From positions 26,861,896 through 26,925,895 of the forward strand of contig NC_067206.1 in NCBI RefSeq assembly GCF_026262505.1: a stretch of DNA of 64,000 nucleotides, written 5' to 3'. Within the stretch, counting starts at the first letter, position 1; each line of letters opens with the position of its first letter. Source of the DNA: Trichomonas vaginalis G3. Taxonomy: Eukaryota > Parabasalia > Trichomonadida > Trichomonadidae. The notes under the pieces were generated by a model. The model worked only from the letters and a program-made list of their open reading frames with translations. It did no database searches and was not told where the DNA came from. A program made the translations under genes and the position numbers. This document shows, in pieces, positions 1 through 9,023 of this stretch.

Positions 1-760
1 ATGCTCAGATAAAACCCATACATGACAAGTTCTTATTTGCTCAGAATGGTATAACAGGTCTAACGCACCACCTGGGTCGGGTAAGACTTTCACTTATCTT
101 AAAATGGCTGCACAACAACAAGAACTAGATGAGAAGAACCCATTCTATGAGTTAGTTGTTATTTGTAGTACTTCTGTGGTCAATTCGATCAAACCGTAAA
201 TTCGTTCAAAGATATTATAAAGAAGTCTAAGTTAGTATGTATAAAAGACTCTGAGTGTTAGATTGGATAAAGAAGTACCAAAGAAGAGTTTTGAAGTAAA
301 TGCTATAAATGAGTATGTCAATTCGAAGTTTAAAGACCCAAATGAGGAAATGCAGAGAATATTAGAGAAGAAACACTTCAGAAACAAACAGAAAGAGATA
401 GAATACATTTCGAAGAAATTGCAATCGTACGATTGGAAGACTTTACCCTCATAGATGTCTTCTTATCTTAGATGACTTTGCTTCTCATCCTTTGTTAAAG
501 AACAGAGAACAAGACATGTGTCGAATTCTTAAGAAGCTCAGACACTTTAACATTTCAGTTGTCATTTGTGTACAGACAGCAAAGAGTTTTAAGTAAGGAT
601 GTTAAAAGAATACTTACTGACATTATATACTTTTCCCTGGATTGTCCGAAGACGATTTCATGGAACTTATGAAAGAGTCCATGGCAGGTAAGTTTGACAG
701 ACATGAACTATGGGAGAAGTACAAAGTCATACAAGACCCTCATACTTCTTTCAGAATTCA
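1..760 (+). pseudogene. Maverick genome-packaging ATPase remnant
   Basis: Near base 75 the plus strand encodes a P-loop (PPGSGKT) followed by a helix and a hydrophobic strand (LVVICST), as in FtsK/HerA-type packaging ATPases of Polintons. Further right, around 440-600, hydrophobic strands of the ATPase core can be read. The gene enters from the left edge and is broken in several places. In Polintons this enzyme pumps the DNA into the capsid. The identity rests on the P-loop and on the neighbourhood; no search was run. Confidence 0.6.
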
Positions 761-1119
761 TATCTACGCGAACAAAGTTCAAATTGTAAAAAGTCAATAA
801 AAATAAAGAGTTTTGGCGACCCCGAAAGAAGTCAGTCTAGAGAAATTTCACTGTTTTTGTTGCTGAATTCAATAAAAATATATTTTAGGTGAAGAGGTGA
901 GATTTCACCTCTTTTTTCACCTGTTTTTTCACCTCAGTTATTTTATAAGCGTTTCACATGGTAAACGTTATTTTTTAAATTTTGTGAAAACTCAACGGTT
1001 TGACACAAGCCCTAAAAATTATTTTACTCAGAATTTTGTTGCTGAATTCAATAAAAATATATTTTAGGTGAAGAGGTGAGATTTCACCTGTTTTTTCACC
1101 TCTTTTTTCACCTGTTATT
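761..1119. other. Maverick spacer holding two direct repeats
   Basis: No gene is seen here. The stretch is dominated by two direct copies of a roughly 105-bp repeat (described separately) joined by AT-rich sequence with a short unique piece at 961-1033. Confidence 0.6.
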
Positions 1120-1137
1120 TTATAAGCGTTTTACATG
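855..1137 (+). repeat. two direct copies of a ~105-bp hairpin repeat in the Maverick
   Basis: Copies at about 855-960 and 1034-1137 are nearly identical, including a core with the hairpin GAGGTGA-gatt-TCACCTC and trailing TTTTTTCACCT units. The same core occurs inverted at 2107-2168 and 2235-2297. The four copies thus flank the gene at 1120-2034, the first pair beyond its 3' end and the inverted pair upstream of its start. The role is unknown; promoter, terminator or replication signals are possible. Confidence 0.8.
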
Positions 1138-2034
1138 AATTGTATGATGTATATTTGAAATCCTAAACAGTTTTGTGGCTTCGATTTCCTCTGTCAGTAC
1201 ATCGAATGTTTTAACAATGCCGAAAGTTTCTTTATATTTCTTCTTGACATCTGAAAGAAGGAAATCGTCAGCTGTTGGATAGTTTTTGTTCAGAAATGCT
1301 AACATGTCCATTTTATCTTCTGCTGGTTTCTCTGCTTCTTTCTTTAAGTCAGCATAGTCGTTTCGCATTCTTTCTATCTCTTTGACTGAGTAGTTATATT
1401 TCCTCATTGCTGCTTTACATTTTGAACATTGTGGGTTCATTTTTGCGTTATATTCTGAAACCTTACCTGCTAAAACAACTAAGGCGTCAATTGCTCTCTT
1501 CATCTCGAACATAGCGGGTCTTATTTGTTCGTTCCATACCTTACCCCTACTATCTTTATCTCTTATTTCCCATACACATTTTGCAACTAATGAAACAAAG
1601 TTGTCGTAGGTCTTAAATTCTTCGGATTTGTAAAGGTCAGAGATGTTCTTATATACCATGTCGCAGTCTTTGTCCATGACTTTGTGGTTGCAATGAAATC
1701 CAAGAAACTCATAGTTAACCTTTCGTATGAACTTCTTTATTTCTACTGAGTCAGTCAGTCCGACTTCTATTTCATCGAATTCTGGAATAGTGAGTTTTTG
1801 TTGTTGGATTTCAGGAAGTTTAGGTAAATGGTCAATAATATCCTGCATTTCATAAAGATACTGTTCATTTGTTTCATCTTTCGCACTACAGTCTAAATTA
1901 CTTGTTAAAAGTTCTTGCTTTATCTTCTGGATTTTTGTTTCGAAAGTATATGAAGAAGGAATGAAGCTTTTCATCTCTACTAACATTGAAGTTGGGTTCA
2001 TGACTAACGAGTTTGGTGCTGTTGTTGCTAACAT
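1120..2034 (-). CDS. Maverick hypothetical protein, 304 residues
   Basis: An intact frame starting at ATG 2034. I do not recognise the family. The protein is mixed charged and helical, with two CxxC-like pairs (CSKC near residue 203 and other scattered Cys/His residues) followed by a charged coiled-coil-prone segment (about residues 205-240). It reads leftward, away from the three plus-strand genes at 2320-4139, and is bracketed by the hairpin repeats at 855-1137 and 2107-2297. The leader is an A/T-only run with no clear initiator. By position it is an accessory or structural Maverick gene; no function can be assigned from sequence. Confidence 0.7.
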   Translation of the reverse strand: MLATTAPNSLVMNPTSMLVEMKSFIPSSYTFETKIQKIKQELLTSNLDCSAKDETNEQYLYEMQDIIDHLPKLPEIQQQKLTIPEFDEIEVGLTDSVEIKKFIRKVNYEFLGFHCNHKVMDKDCDMVYKNISDLYKSEEFKTYDNFVSLVAKCVWEIRDKDSRGKVWNEQIRPAMFEMKRAIDALVVLAGKVSEYNAKMNPQCSKCKAAMRKYNYSVKEIERMRNDYADLKKEAEKPAEDKMDMLAFLNKNYPTADDFLLSDVKKKYKETFGIVKTFDVLTEEIEATKLFRISNIHHTIHVKRL

Positions 2035-2106
2035 GTTCTTACAATAAAAATAAAAAATATTTTTTTAAAAAAACCAACTTTATTTTTTATTTCGGGAAAA
2101 TTCAAG

Positions 2107-2297
2107 AGGGTGAAAAAACAGGTGAAAAAAGAGGTGAAATCTCACCTCTTCACCTAAAATATATTTTTGGGTCATTTACGCTCATTACGATGAAGTTTCG
2201 ACAAAACATTTACGAAGAAATTCATGAAAATTCATGAGGTGAAAAAACAGGTGAAAAAAGAGGTGAAATCTCACCTCTTCACCTAAAATATATTTTT
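2107..2297 (-). repeat. two inverted copies of the Maverick hairpin repeat
   Basis: Copies at 2107-2168 and 2235-2297 carry the core GAGGTGAAATCTCACCTC plus flanking GGTGAAAAAA units and end in CACCTAAAATATATTTTTG. This is the reverse complement of the pair at 855-1137. They sit just before the start of the 2320 gene on one side and upstream of the 2034 start on the other, so they may serve a divergent promoter. Confidence 0.8.
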
Positions 2298-2304
2298 GCT
2301 GAAA

Positions 2305-2322
2305 AAGTGTCATTTTTTCATG
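2305..2322 (+). promoter_or_regulatory. initiator-like motif at a Maverick gene start
   Basis: AAGTGTCATTTTTTCATG ends in the start codon. The same AAAAAGTG(A/T)CATTT block precedes the genes at 2555 (plus) and 6109 (minus). It resembles the trichomonad initiator TCA(C/T)TTT, in which transcription starts at the A and leaders are under 20 bases. Confidence 0.5.
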
Positions 2323-2514
2323 TCCGAAGACTCGAAGGTGCAACACTTCCAAAATACCGACGAACTCAGAAGAGCAGCATGGCAGTATGTTCTTGACAAC
2401 TTCTTTGAGTTCTCCAGGTACACCTTGGAAAATGCTGAAGAACTCCGACACAGAGAATTTGGAGAAATTGCACTCCAATACTACCTTGACAAACAAAGGG
2501 TAAACAAAGGGTAA
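2320..2514 (+). CDS. Maverick small acidic/helical protein, 64 residues
   Basis: Starts at ATG 2320 (MSEDSKVQHF), chosen because AAAAAGTGTCATTTTTT lies directly before it, a motif shared with the starts at 2555 and 6109. The protein is predicted helical with several aromatic residues (WQYVLDNFFEF). The family is not recognised. The stop runs into TAAAATAAG, and the next gene starts 40 bases on in the same direction. Confidence 0.6.
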   Translation: MSEDSKVQHFQNTDELRRAAWQYVLDNFFEFSRYTLENAEELRHREFGEIALQYYLDKQRVNKG

Positions 2515-2554
2515 AATAAGACTAAAAACTTAACGTTTAAAAAGTGACATTTTT

Positions 2555-2755
2555 ATGAGCTCCGAGTCACCGAGAAAACTTGGTCAGATGTTAGCAGCTT
2601 ACTTCCCTGAGGAGGATGGAAGCGTTACATACGTAAGGTTCAAAAACAACGAACCTGGAATTGCGTACCAAATTCGCAATTACATGACCATGGAAGAGTA
2701 CGAAAGGTTTCTACAAGAGAAACCAGCTCTAAACAACTCAGAAAAGAAAGAGTAA
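2555..2755 (+). CDS. Maverick small protein, 66 residues
   Basis: Begins MSSESPRKLG directly after AAAAAGTGACATTTTTATG, an initiator-like start. The product contains a short aromatic core (LAAYFPEEDGSVTYVRF) and ends lysine-rich. It is not recognised. It is in tandem with the gene at 2320 and converges on the gene at 2784-3392, with only 28 bases between stop codons. It looks whole. Confidence 0.55.
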   Translation: MSSESPRKLGQMLAAYFPEEDGSVTYVRFKNNEPGIAYQIRNYMTMEEYERFLQEKPALNNSEKKE

Positions 2756-2783
2756 AAAGTTTAACTCGTAATTGTTTATTTTT

Positions 2784-3392
2784 TTACTTGTATGGGCAAG
2801 CTGCAAGAATGAAGTCGACTATCTCAGTCTTTGTCTTGACCAGTTGGACTGCTCTTGCGAGTACGTCTGTTTTGCGGTCTCCAGCTGGTGTCTGACCTTC
2901 GTAATTGCGCATGTTCTTGAGAGCTCCAACTGTAAATGGCTGTAAGATGAAGAGTCTCTCAGACTGCTTGAGGTAGTCTTCACGGTCACGAACCGAATCT
3001 GTGGTACGAGTCGAATTGGTCGACCTTAGGGAAGAGACTGAAAGCCTGTCATCTTCCATAGGGGCTGTGGCATACTCTTTGCGTAAACGGTTCAGACCTT
3101 CTTCGAACTCTTGGTCTCTCTTCGATTGGGATTGAGATTGGAATTGGGGTGGAGGGTTTGACATGAACATCCAAGGGTTAGGGAAGTAAGGCATGGGTTG
3201 AGGAGGGTAGTTTGGAAAGCCTTGTGGTGGGTAGTTTGGAAAGCCTTGTGGTGGGTAGTAACCTTGAGGTGGAAATTGGTAGTAATTCGGAGGTCCTTGT
3301 TGGAACTGAGGTTGCTGAGGAGACTGTTGTGGTGCTGGAGCATGCTGTTCCTCTGGCTGTGGAACGGGTTCAGTAGGTGGGACGTCGGACAT
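2784..3392 (-). CDS. Maverick Pro/Gln-rich structural-type protein, 202 residues
   Basis: The N-terminal 85 residues are almost entirely Pro, Gln, Tyr, Phe and Asn, with a repeated NYPPQGF unit, then a serine-rich stretch (DDRLSVSSLRSTNS) and a more ordered C-terminal 70 residues (YLKQSERLFILQPF). Such low-complexity N-terminal arms occur in virion and matrix proteins, but the family is not recognised. It starts at ATG 3392, next to the 21-bp minisatellite that separates it from the divergent gene at 3765. The frame looks whole. Confidence 0.6.
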   Translation of the reverse strand: MSDVPPTEPVPQPEEQHAPAPQQSPQQPQFQQGPPNYYQFPPQGYYPPQGFPNYPPQGFPNYPPQPMPYFPNPWMFMSNPPPQFQSQSQSKRDQEFEEGLNRLRKEYATAPMEDDRLSVSSLRSTNSTRTTDSVRDREDYLKQSERLFILQPFTVGALKNMRNYEGQTPAGDRKTDVLARAVQLVKTKTEIVDFILAACPYK

Positions 3393-3419
3393 TCGTTTGT
3401 GTCTTAACCGTCTTTGTTC

Positions 3420-3756
3420 TGAAACAATATAATATTGTCTTGAAAAAGTACAACATTGTCTTGAAAAAGTACAACATTGTCTTGAAAAAGTACAACATTG
3501 TCTTGAAAAAGTACAACATTGTCTTGAAAAAGTACAACATTGTCTTGAAAAAGTACAACATTGTTCTGAAAAAGTTCAAGACTTGTTCTGAAAAAGTACA
3601 GCTGTACTCAAATTTGAGAGACATTGTACTGAATTTATACAACATTGTTCTGAAAAAGTACAACATTGTTCTGAAAAAGTACAATATTGTCTTGAAAAAG
3701 TACAACATTGTCTTGAAAAAGTACAACATTGTCTTGAAAAAGTACAATATTGTACT
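3420..3756 (+). repeat. 21-bp minisatellite, about 16 units
   Basis: Unit CAACATTGTCTTGAAAAAGTA, with CTTGAA or TTCTGAA variants and one degenerate block near 3580-3640. Because 21 is a multiple of three it stays open in frames on both strands, giving spurious heptad peptides. It occupies the whole spacer between divergent Maverick genes (starts at 3392 minus and 3765 plus), so it may be part of their promoter region. Confidence 0.9.
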
Positions 3757-3764
3757 GACTCAGT

Positions 3765-4139
3765 ATGGAGCTTGACCCCTTAGACGAAGCAATTTATCTA
3801 ATTGAGGTAAATGAAACCGTGAAGGAATATCTCAGCAAGTGCAAACCAAGCAAGTCCATTGGCTTCTGGTTGTCCAAGAATAGTGTCTTAAAGTTGGAAA
3901 TTGAAACAGGTGTTGCAATTCAAGTTCCAGAAGGCACTGCATTCGATGATATTAAGGATGTGAAGAAAGAAGCCCTCTTGAAGTTCTTCATGAAACGTCC
4001 TTGGATACTACTTCCATATCGTGAGAGCCCAATTCCACGAATTACACAAATTCTCAGAGCACTACTTCACTACTCTGGACAGCCGTTCTTCATAACCTCA
4101 GAAGGCGACATCCAACCAATTCTTCAGCCAGTTCAGTAA
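3765..4139 (+). CDS. Maverick hypothetical protein, 124 residues
   Basis: Starts MELDPLDEAIYLIEV at 3765 immediately after the minisatellite. It is a compact globular-looking protein with a basic middle (KPSKSIGFWLSKNSVLKLE) and aromatic/proline segment (KRPWILLPYRESPIPRITQIL). The family is not recognised. It leads a row of four co-directional genes (3765, 4168, 4475, 5092) separated by only 15-32 bases. It looks whole. Confidence 0.6.
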   Translation: MELDPLDEAIYLIEVNETVKEYLSKCKPSKSIGFWLSKNSVLKLEIETGVAIQVPEGTAFDDIKDVKKEALLKFFMKRPWILLPYRESPIPRITQILRALLHYSGQPFFITSEGDIQPILQPVQ

Positions 4140-4167
4140 ACATCTCATTTTAACTTCACTTTTTTTT

Positions 4168-4452
4168 ATGTTTTTACTCACACTCGTACTCAACAGGTTT
4201 GTGTACAACTATTTCAACTGTGAACCTTGTATTGACCGGTCTTCCTGCAAATGCAAGTTCGGTCAATACACAATTTATGGTGGCAAGAAAGACAGTGGGG
4301 AATGTTATTCTGACATCTGTTGTTGCGCTCGAGAGAGAATTGAAATTCCAGACCCAACTCCAACACCAACACTCAAGTTGCCAAAGACTCATGTGAAGAA
4401 GAAGCCTTCTGGTAAGTTTCTTATAGCCATATACATGGCACGCTTTGAGTAA
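4168..4452 (+). CDS. Maverick small Cys-rich, possibly secreted/membrane protein, 94 residues
   Basis: Begins with a hydrophobic stretch (MFLLTLVLNRFVYNYF) like a signal or anchor, followed by a cysteine cluster (CEPCIDRSSCKCKFG ... CYSDICCC) and a Pro-Thr linker (PDPTPTPTLKLP). The spacing suggests a small disulfide or metal-binding domain. The family is unknown. The leader contains TCATTTTAACTTCACTTTTTTTT, an initiator-like string ending at the ATG. Confidence 0.5.
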   Translation: MFLLTLVLNRFVYNYFNCEPCIDRSSCKCKFGQYTIYGGKKDSGECYSDICCCARERIEIPDPTPTPTLKLPKTHVKKKPSGKFLIAIYMARFE

Positions 4453-4474
4453 AAACATTTTTTTCATTTTTTGA

Positions 4475-5059
4475 ATGAAGCAAGTTAAATTCGTCCCACA
4501 CCAATCTCAATGGACCGATGAAGAGTTTCAAGCCATGGTTGAAGGCGTTGAGAACGACATAGACGGCGAACTTGAAGGAGCTCAAACCACAATTGCAACC
4601 AAAATTGCAGGAGTCAAGGAACAGATAGCTCCACTTAAAGCTACCAAAGCTACTCTTGACCTCATGGATAGTTACCGTTTAGAAGTAAAGAGTGGAATAA
4701 GACAATTAAAATTGAAACTTCTAAACTACGAAGCTATACTCCAAAAGTTAGCAGAAATGAGAAGACTTTACCAGAGCTACTTACATGTAAGGGACTTACC
4801 TTCAAGCAGTCCGACCAAAGATGAATTTTCTGACATTGTCCCAATTTTGTCCGAAAGTCAGCTCAGATGTTTTGAACTGCTCCCAACATATCCAGAATAT
4901 GAACGTTTGCCTGAACTCTTCCGCAATCTCAAAAAACGTTTTTTGGTTCTCATGTTCGAAACTTTTATCGGAAGAGACAACAAACGTTCAGAAGAAGAAC
5001 AAGATATTATTTTAAACTTGTTGTATGACATAACTGTCATAACAAGCTTTTTGAAGTAA
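4475..5059 (+). CDS. Maverick coiled-coil protein, 194 residues
   Basis: Residues 20-110 are strongly helical, with heptad-like leucines (LDLMDSYRLEVKSGIRQLKLKLLNYEAIL) and no recognisable enzyme motif. The start at 4475 follows TTTTTTCATTTTTTGA. The protein could be a scaffold or minor virion component; no function is assigned. The frame looks whole, and the next gene starts 32 bases downstream. Confidence 0.55.
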   Translation: MKQVKFVPHQSQWTDEEFQAMVEGVENDIDGELEGAQTTIATKIAGVKEQIAPLKATKATLDLMDSYRLEVKSGIRQLKLKLLNYEAILQKLAEMRRLYQSYLHVRDLPSSSPTKDEFSDIVPILSESQLRCFELLPTYPEYERLPELFRNLKKRFLVLMFETFIGRDNKRSEEEQDIILNLLYDITVITSFLK

Positions 5060-5091
5060 AACCGCCATTCTCAAACCACTTCATTTTTTCG

Positions 5092-5796
5092 ATGTCCGAA
5101 CAAGCACCGAAGCCAAACTCAATGGCAGATGTCCTTTCAAGGTTGCCAGAAAAGCGCCCAGTTCAAATTCAAATTGCCCAATTGAAAGCTCATCTGTCAA
5201 ACACCGTGAAGACTCTCCAAAGTAGTCTTATGGAAGAGATGACCAAGCTCAAAGCCGATGTCCTCATGAACCAAGCTTCCAATGAGAAATGCCTGAATGA
5301 TTTGACGGAAACCTTGCGCATTTACGCGAGAGAGAACCGAGACCTTGCCAGACTCATCTACCGTTTCTTCGAAGAGATAGACGCCATCTGGAAGGTACTC
5401 GGAAAGGACAGAACATGCAACACCGTACTTCGTGAACACAGAATTGAAGAAGGAATTGTCGAGGAAGAAGAGAAACACGAAGAAGAGGAAGAGGAAGAAG
5501 AGGAAGAAGAGAAACACGAAGAAGAGGAAGTTTGGGCAACCCTTGTTGCCGATGACACTTACGAAATTTCCCAACCCTACCCATACCAAATCCGCAACAA
5601 GGAGACAGGCAAGGTTCTTACCCCAGTCCTCAACAACTTGGGACACTTGAACCTTACCCTTCGGAATTACGGTACAATTTCCATGGGAAGGCTTGTCGGT
5701 ATGCAATGGGTTCCAAATCCAGACAAGAAGACGAGGGTCAGACACATTGACGGTGACAAGCTCAACAACCGTAAGGAGAACCTCGAGTGGTTCTAA
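5092..5796 (+). CDS. Maverick coiled-coil protein with C-terminal HNH-like domain, 234 residues
   Basis: Residues 1-120 are helical, followed by an uninterrupted Glu-rich stretch (about 122-148, with KHEEEE repeats). The C-terminal 80 residues end in RHIDGDKLNNRKENLEWF, the classic His-Asn core of NUMOD4/HNH endonuclease-type domains (HxDG..xNN..xNL). In homing endonucleases and phages this module nicks DNA; here it is fused to a coiled-coil arm. Cleavage activity is inference. It starts at ATG 5092 after CACTTCATTTTTTCG. It looks whole. Confidence 0.65.
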   Translation: MSEQAPKPNSMADVLSRLPEKRPVQIQIAQLKAHLSNTVKTLQSSLMEEMTKLKADVLMNQASNEKCLNDLTETLRIYARENRDLARLIYRFFEEIDAIWKVLGKDRTCNTVLREHRIEEGIVEEEEKHEEEEEEEEEEEKHEEEEVWATLVADDTYEISQPYPYQIRNKETGKVLTPVLNNLGHLNLTLRNYGTISMGRLVGMQWVPNPDKKTRVRHIDGDKLNNRKENLEWF

Positions 5797-5845
5797 GAGT
5801 AAAAAAATTTTATTTTAGGGGGAAACCCCAAGTAAATTTAAGTTT

Positions 5846-6109
5846 TTAGTTGCGTAAGCGGCTTAAATTAAGGATAATTTGGACAAGTAGTTCCTGACCT
5901 CTGAATTGGACTCTTTCGTCATCCCAGTTGCGTAGGAGGTCGTCCCAGAGGAGTTGGTAGAATTGCCATTCCAAGGACGATTTGTCCTCCCAGGCATTGA
6001 GGATGTACTGCTCGTAGAGTCTCATGACCTCTCCCTTGCACCAGACACCCTCTCCCTTGGAACGTAAGGCTTCTTCGAAGTGCTCGAATGCGATTGGCTG
6101 CGGGACCAT
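5846..6109 (-). CDS. Maverick hypothetical protein, 87 residues
   Basis: Start taken at ATG 6109 (MVPQPIAFEHFEEAL) because AAAAAGTGTCATTTCGG lies just upstream, the same block as at 2320 and 2555. The product is a small, tryptophan-rich helical protein (ILNAWEDKSSLEWQFYQLLWDD). The family is not recognised. It is divergent from a tiny gene starting at 6140, with a shared 30-base promoter spacer. It looks whole. Confidence 0.5.
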   Translation of the reverse strand: MVPQPIAFEHFEEALRSKGEGVWCKGEVMRLYEQYILNAWEDKSSLEWQFYQLLWDDLLRNWDDERVQFRGQELLVQIILNLSRLRN

Positions 6110-6139
6110 CCGAAATGACACTTTTTGTACGTTTGGTCA

Positions 6140-6247
6140 ATGTTCGTGTCTCGTGCCATAGTCGACGAAAATACAGACAAACAGGTTATATATGAGTTTG
6201 AGACCAAGAATGGTGTAACTCGACCTGTCCGATTCAAATTCGAATAA
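6140..6247 (+). CDS. Maverick tiny ORF, 35 residues
   Basis: Reads MFVSRAIVDENTDKQV then a strand-rich end (VIYEFETKNGVTRPVRFKFE), with a stop running into TAAAAATTTTTT. Its start is 30 bases from the divergent start at 6109, and it fills a gap before the polymerase gene. It may be a real micro-protein; the amphipathic pattern is better than random but the length makes this uncertain. Confidence 0.4.
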   Translation: MFVSRAIVDENTDKQVIYEFETKNGVTRPVRFKFE

Positions 6248-6254
6248 AAATTTT

Positions 6255-8405
6255 TTACTTCATGCAATGTTTTATTTCTGTGCCGTCTTCAAGTATGCCC
6301 CAGTACTTACGCTTGGAGAGGACATGAACTTCGGTGAAAATTTTGTCCAATTTGAATTGACCCATCTTTTCACCGACCATTCCCATTTCAATGAGTTTGT
6401 TGTATCCTTCTTCGTTCGTCATGAGTGCGTCAATGTTCTCATAGTAAACCACAACTTTCGATTTGACTTCGGAGAAGAATTTGTTGTAGTTGTCAAGGAC
6501 TGCCTTTGCGAACTGAGGGTAAGACCAATGTTCGACAATAGGTTTTAATGTGGTTACTAAGCCACTTTGACCTTGAGTGAATTCGTACTTCAAAACAAAA
6601 GGAGAAAACCTTTCAACAAAGTTGTCGACCTTCTCATAGTGTTTACTCTTCATCTCTTGAGGTTTCTTAATGGAATATCCCCATGTCGAATTCATAAGCA
6701 ATTTGAGTGTCATTGCAAGTTTGGGGTTTGAAGCTTTCCTAATATCATACAGTTGTTGTATGACTTTTCCAACTGTATAGTTCCTTCCTGGGAACTCACC
6801 ATCTTCGTTTGGAATTCCAGTCGGGATATATTGGACGAACCTCATGTACGCAGCGTTAAGGTCGACATAGTATATCTTTTCATCTGAGTCGAACTTGTCG
6901 CAACCAATGGGTCCAGTTCGTGGAAATTCAAGTGAGTCTCTTATCTTCTGAGAAACTTCTCCTGTTATCTCATAAACATCGTCGAAGCAACCTGTTTCAT
7001 ATAAAACCTTCTGACCTAACTCCGATGCTCTCCAATACAATTTGACGTCAATTGGATGTCTCAATGGAAGTTTGTTTATAGCATCTTGAAGTTCTTGCAA
7101 CCTCATTGGAAGTTCTTCTGGTTCAGGTTGGTATCCGAACAATCCAACTCCTTTTGGAACAGTGTACTTCTTTTGTGCTATAACTTTGTCTGGAACAACT
7201 TTTGGTCTTACCAACAATGAAAAGTTTGTTTCATCTTTTGGTACAAAAGTTTCTGTCAGCTTGTCATCTGGAATTGGTTCCAACAAACCTTTCTCGAAAA
7301 GAATGTTAACAGCTCTGACAATGTTGCATTTGCCTTTTCCGAACAATGGGTTTGTAAGACTTTCGTTCAACATGAAGTGGTTGTGGACAATTACAATCTT
7401 CAACCATGGTAAGTCTTTGTCAACAACATAGTCGTCATGTGAAGAACCTTTCTCAGTCGGTATGTTGACTCGGATATTGACATTTGCCAACGGTGCAATT
7501 TTTGCCAATTGACCTCTGAGAATGTACCTTGTCTTCACACATGACTCAAGATACTTCATCTTCTCATCTGTAACAAGACCAGAGTTCCTGAGACATGTAA
7601 GAATACAAGGTTCATTGACAATTGTTTCGATTGAATTGTAAATTCCATACCTTGTCAAGTCAATGTCAGACTTATTTATGAACGGGAAGTATCCAGCATG
7701 TTGTCTGACTGCTTGAGGGTTAGGTTGGTACCATTCGAACTTGACGCTTGAAATTCCTTCAATTGCATTCAGGATGTCTGAGTCGGAGTCAACCATTTGT
7801 TCTCTCTTTGTAGTCTTGAAAGCGTCAAGAAGTTGTGCGGCTGTTGTGACATTGCCATGTGCATAGTAAATGTGACCGTCCAAATCTGTTACGGTTAGTC
7901 TGAGATTGTATCCTTTCTTATTTCCGTCTTGAATTGCAGCAAGTACACCCATGAAGCCTTCTTTGTTCTTTCCTTCGTCAAAGTTTACTGTAAAGGTTCG
8001 ACCAGATGTAATTTGACTTCTAACTTCACGATACTTTCATATGCATATCTTGTTCTTTCCATGGGAGCATGTTTGTCTTCACCTTTTCCTTTTTTCCTTC
8101 TCAAAGGATGCAATTGTTCGTCATGTTTCCAGTAGAATCTGGCAAAGCCGTCGTGTCCTTCAACTTGAGGCTCAGAAACATCGAAAGGCATGTCCATAAG
8201 ACGTTCTTCTTCTAACCTCTCTAACCTGTTTGGATAATTTGCGCGTGCTGTTTCCAAGTCCATTTCATAGGTCAGACCAGCCAGTTTGTCATAGACTTTT
8301 ATGGGTCTTCCTTCCTATATTTAAACTTCTTTGAAACTTTCCAACCATATCTTTCTAACTCTGCTTTTATTCTAGCAGAACCTTCTATCCATTCTATACG
8401 GGGCA
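6255..8405 (-). pseudogene. polB: Maverick protein-primed DNA polymerase B (broken)
   Basis: The frame covering 6255-7952 contains the palm motifs of protein-primed family B polymerases: motif A (YYVDLNAAYMRF), motif B (KLLMNSTWGYSIKKP) and a motif C region (VVVYYENIDALMT), ending in a KRKYWG-type C-terminus typical of DNA_pol_B_2. Upstream pieces out to about 8405 belong to the same gene. In Polintons it copies the element from a terminal-protein primer. The gene is broken, with a small number of breaks, and shorter than whole Trichomonas Maverick polymerases as I recall them. Confidence 0.85.
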
Positions 8406-8437
8406 TTTTTATAAAAATAAAAAATATTTTTTTTTCT

Positions 8438-9023
8438 TTACTTTACATAACCGCCTGCTGCCATAAGTCTTTGACGCCAACCCATACCAGCTAATGAAGG
8501 TTGACTTGGTTTAGTTTGGAAACTAACCTTTGGTTTTGGTTTATCTTCAGTTTTTGGCTCACCTTCTTCTATCGGTTTTTCGTCACTTTTTGGTTCCTCT
8601 GACTTTACTTCACTTGCAGGTTTAGTTGTGTCGTCAACATCTTCATAAATATCATATGCCATTTGTTTTTGTTTTCCTTTCAACTTTTTGTGTTTGTTGT
8701 AAAGTTTAGAATATTTCGACTCTAAGTCAATGAGATGTTCTATAATGAACTGTTGGTCAGTGAAGTAAACTTTTCCATCTGTTGTCTCATAAACTCCTTC
8801 AGACTTCAATATTTTATTTGTGAGAGTCTGTTTCTTTTTTTGAGATACTAGCCGTTCCATTTCTATGAAAAGTGACTTTGTAGTTAGGGTTTGTATTTCC
8901 AGACCTGGCACTTTCTATTATTGAATTTTTCTCTTCATCTGTAAGTTCTTTGACAGGTTTTGACAATGGTTCTGAACTTTTTGTTTGTGGTGTCAAATCT
9001 ACCGTTTCAACTTCTTCGGTCAT
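8438..9023 (-). pseudogene. Maverick Lys/Glu-rich protein gene (broken)
   Basis: The coding stretch encodes a highly charged product: an N-terminal acidic part (EEVETVDLTPQTKS), a helical middle (FIIEHLIDLESKYSKLYNKHKKLKGKQKQM) and a long E/K/P tail (KSEEPKSDEKPIEEGEPKTEDKPKPK). It is not a recognised family; the low-complexity tail suggests a structural or DNA-associated role. The coding region appears interrupted. Its start codon at 9021-9023 lies in the 25-bp junction motif also seen at 9196-9220. Confidence 0.5.

Noticed and set aside
3370-3775. Open frames on both strands across the 21-bp minisatellite (KKYNIVL / FFKTMLY heptads)
   Set aside because: They arise because the repeat unit is a multiple of three and lacks stops; no start context and no independent coding signal.
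5197-5745. 182-codon minus-strand frame opposite the HNH-like gene
   Set aside because: Shadow of the Glu-rich repeat on the other strand, giving runs of Phe/Leu.
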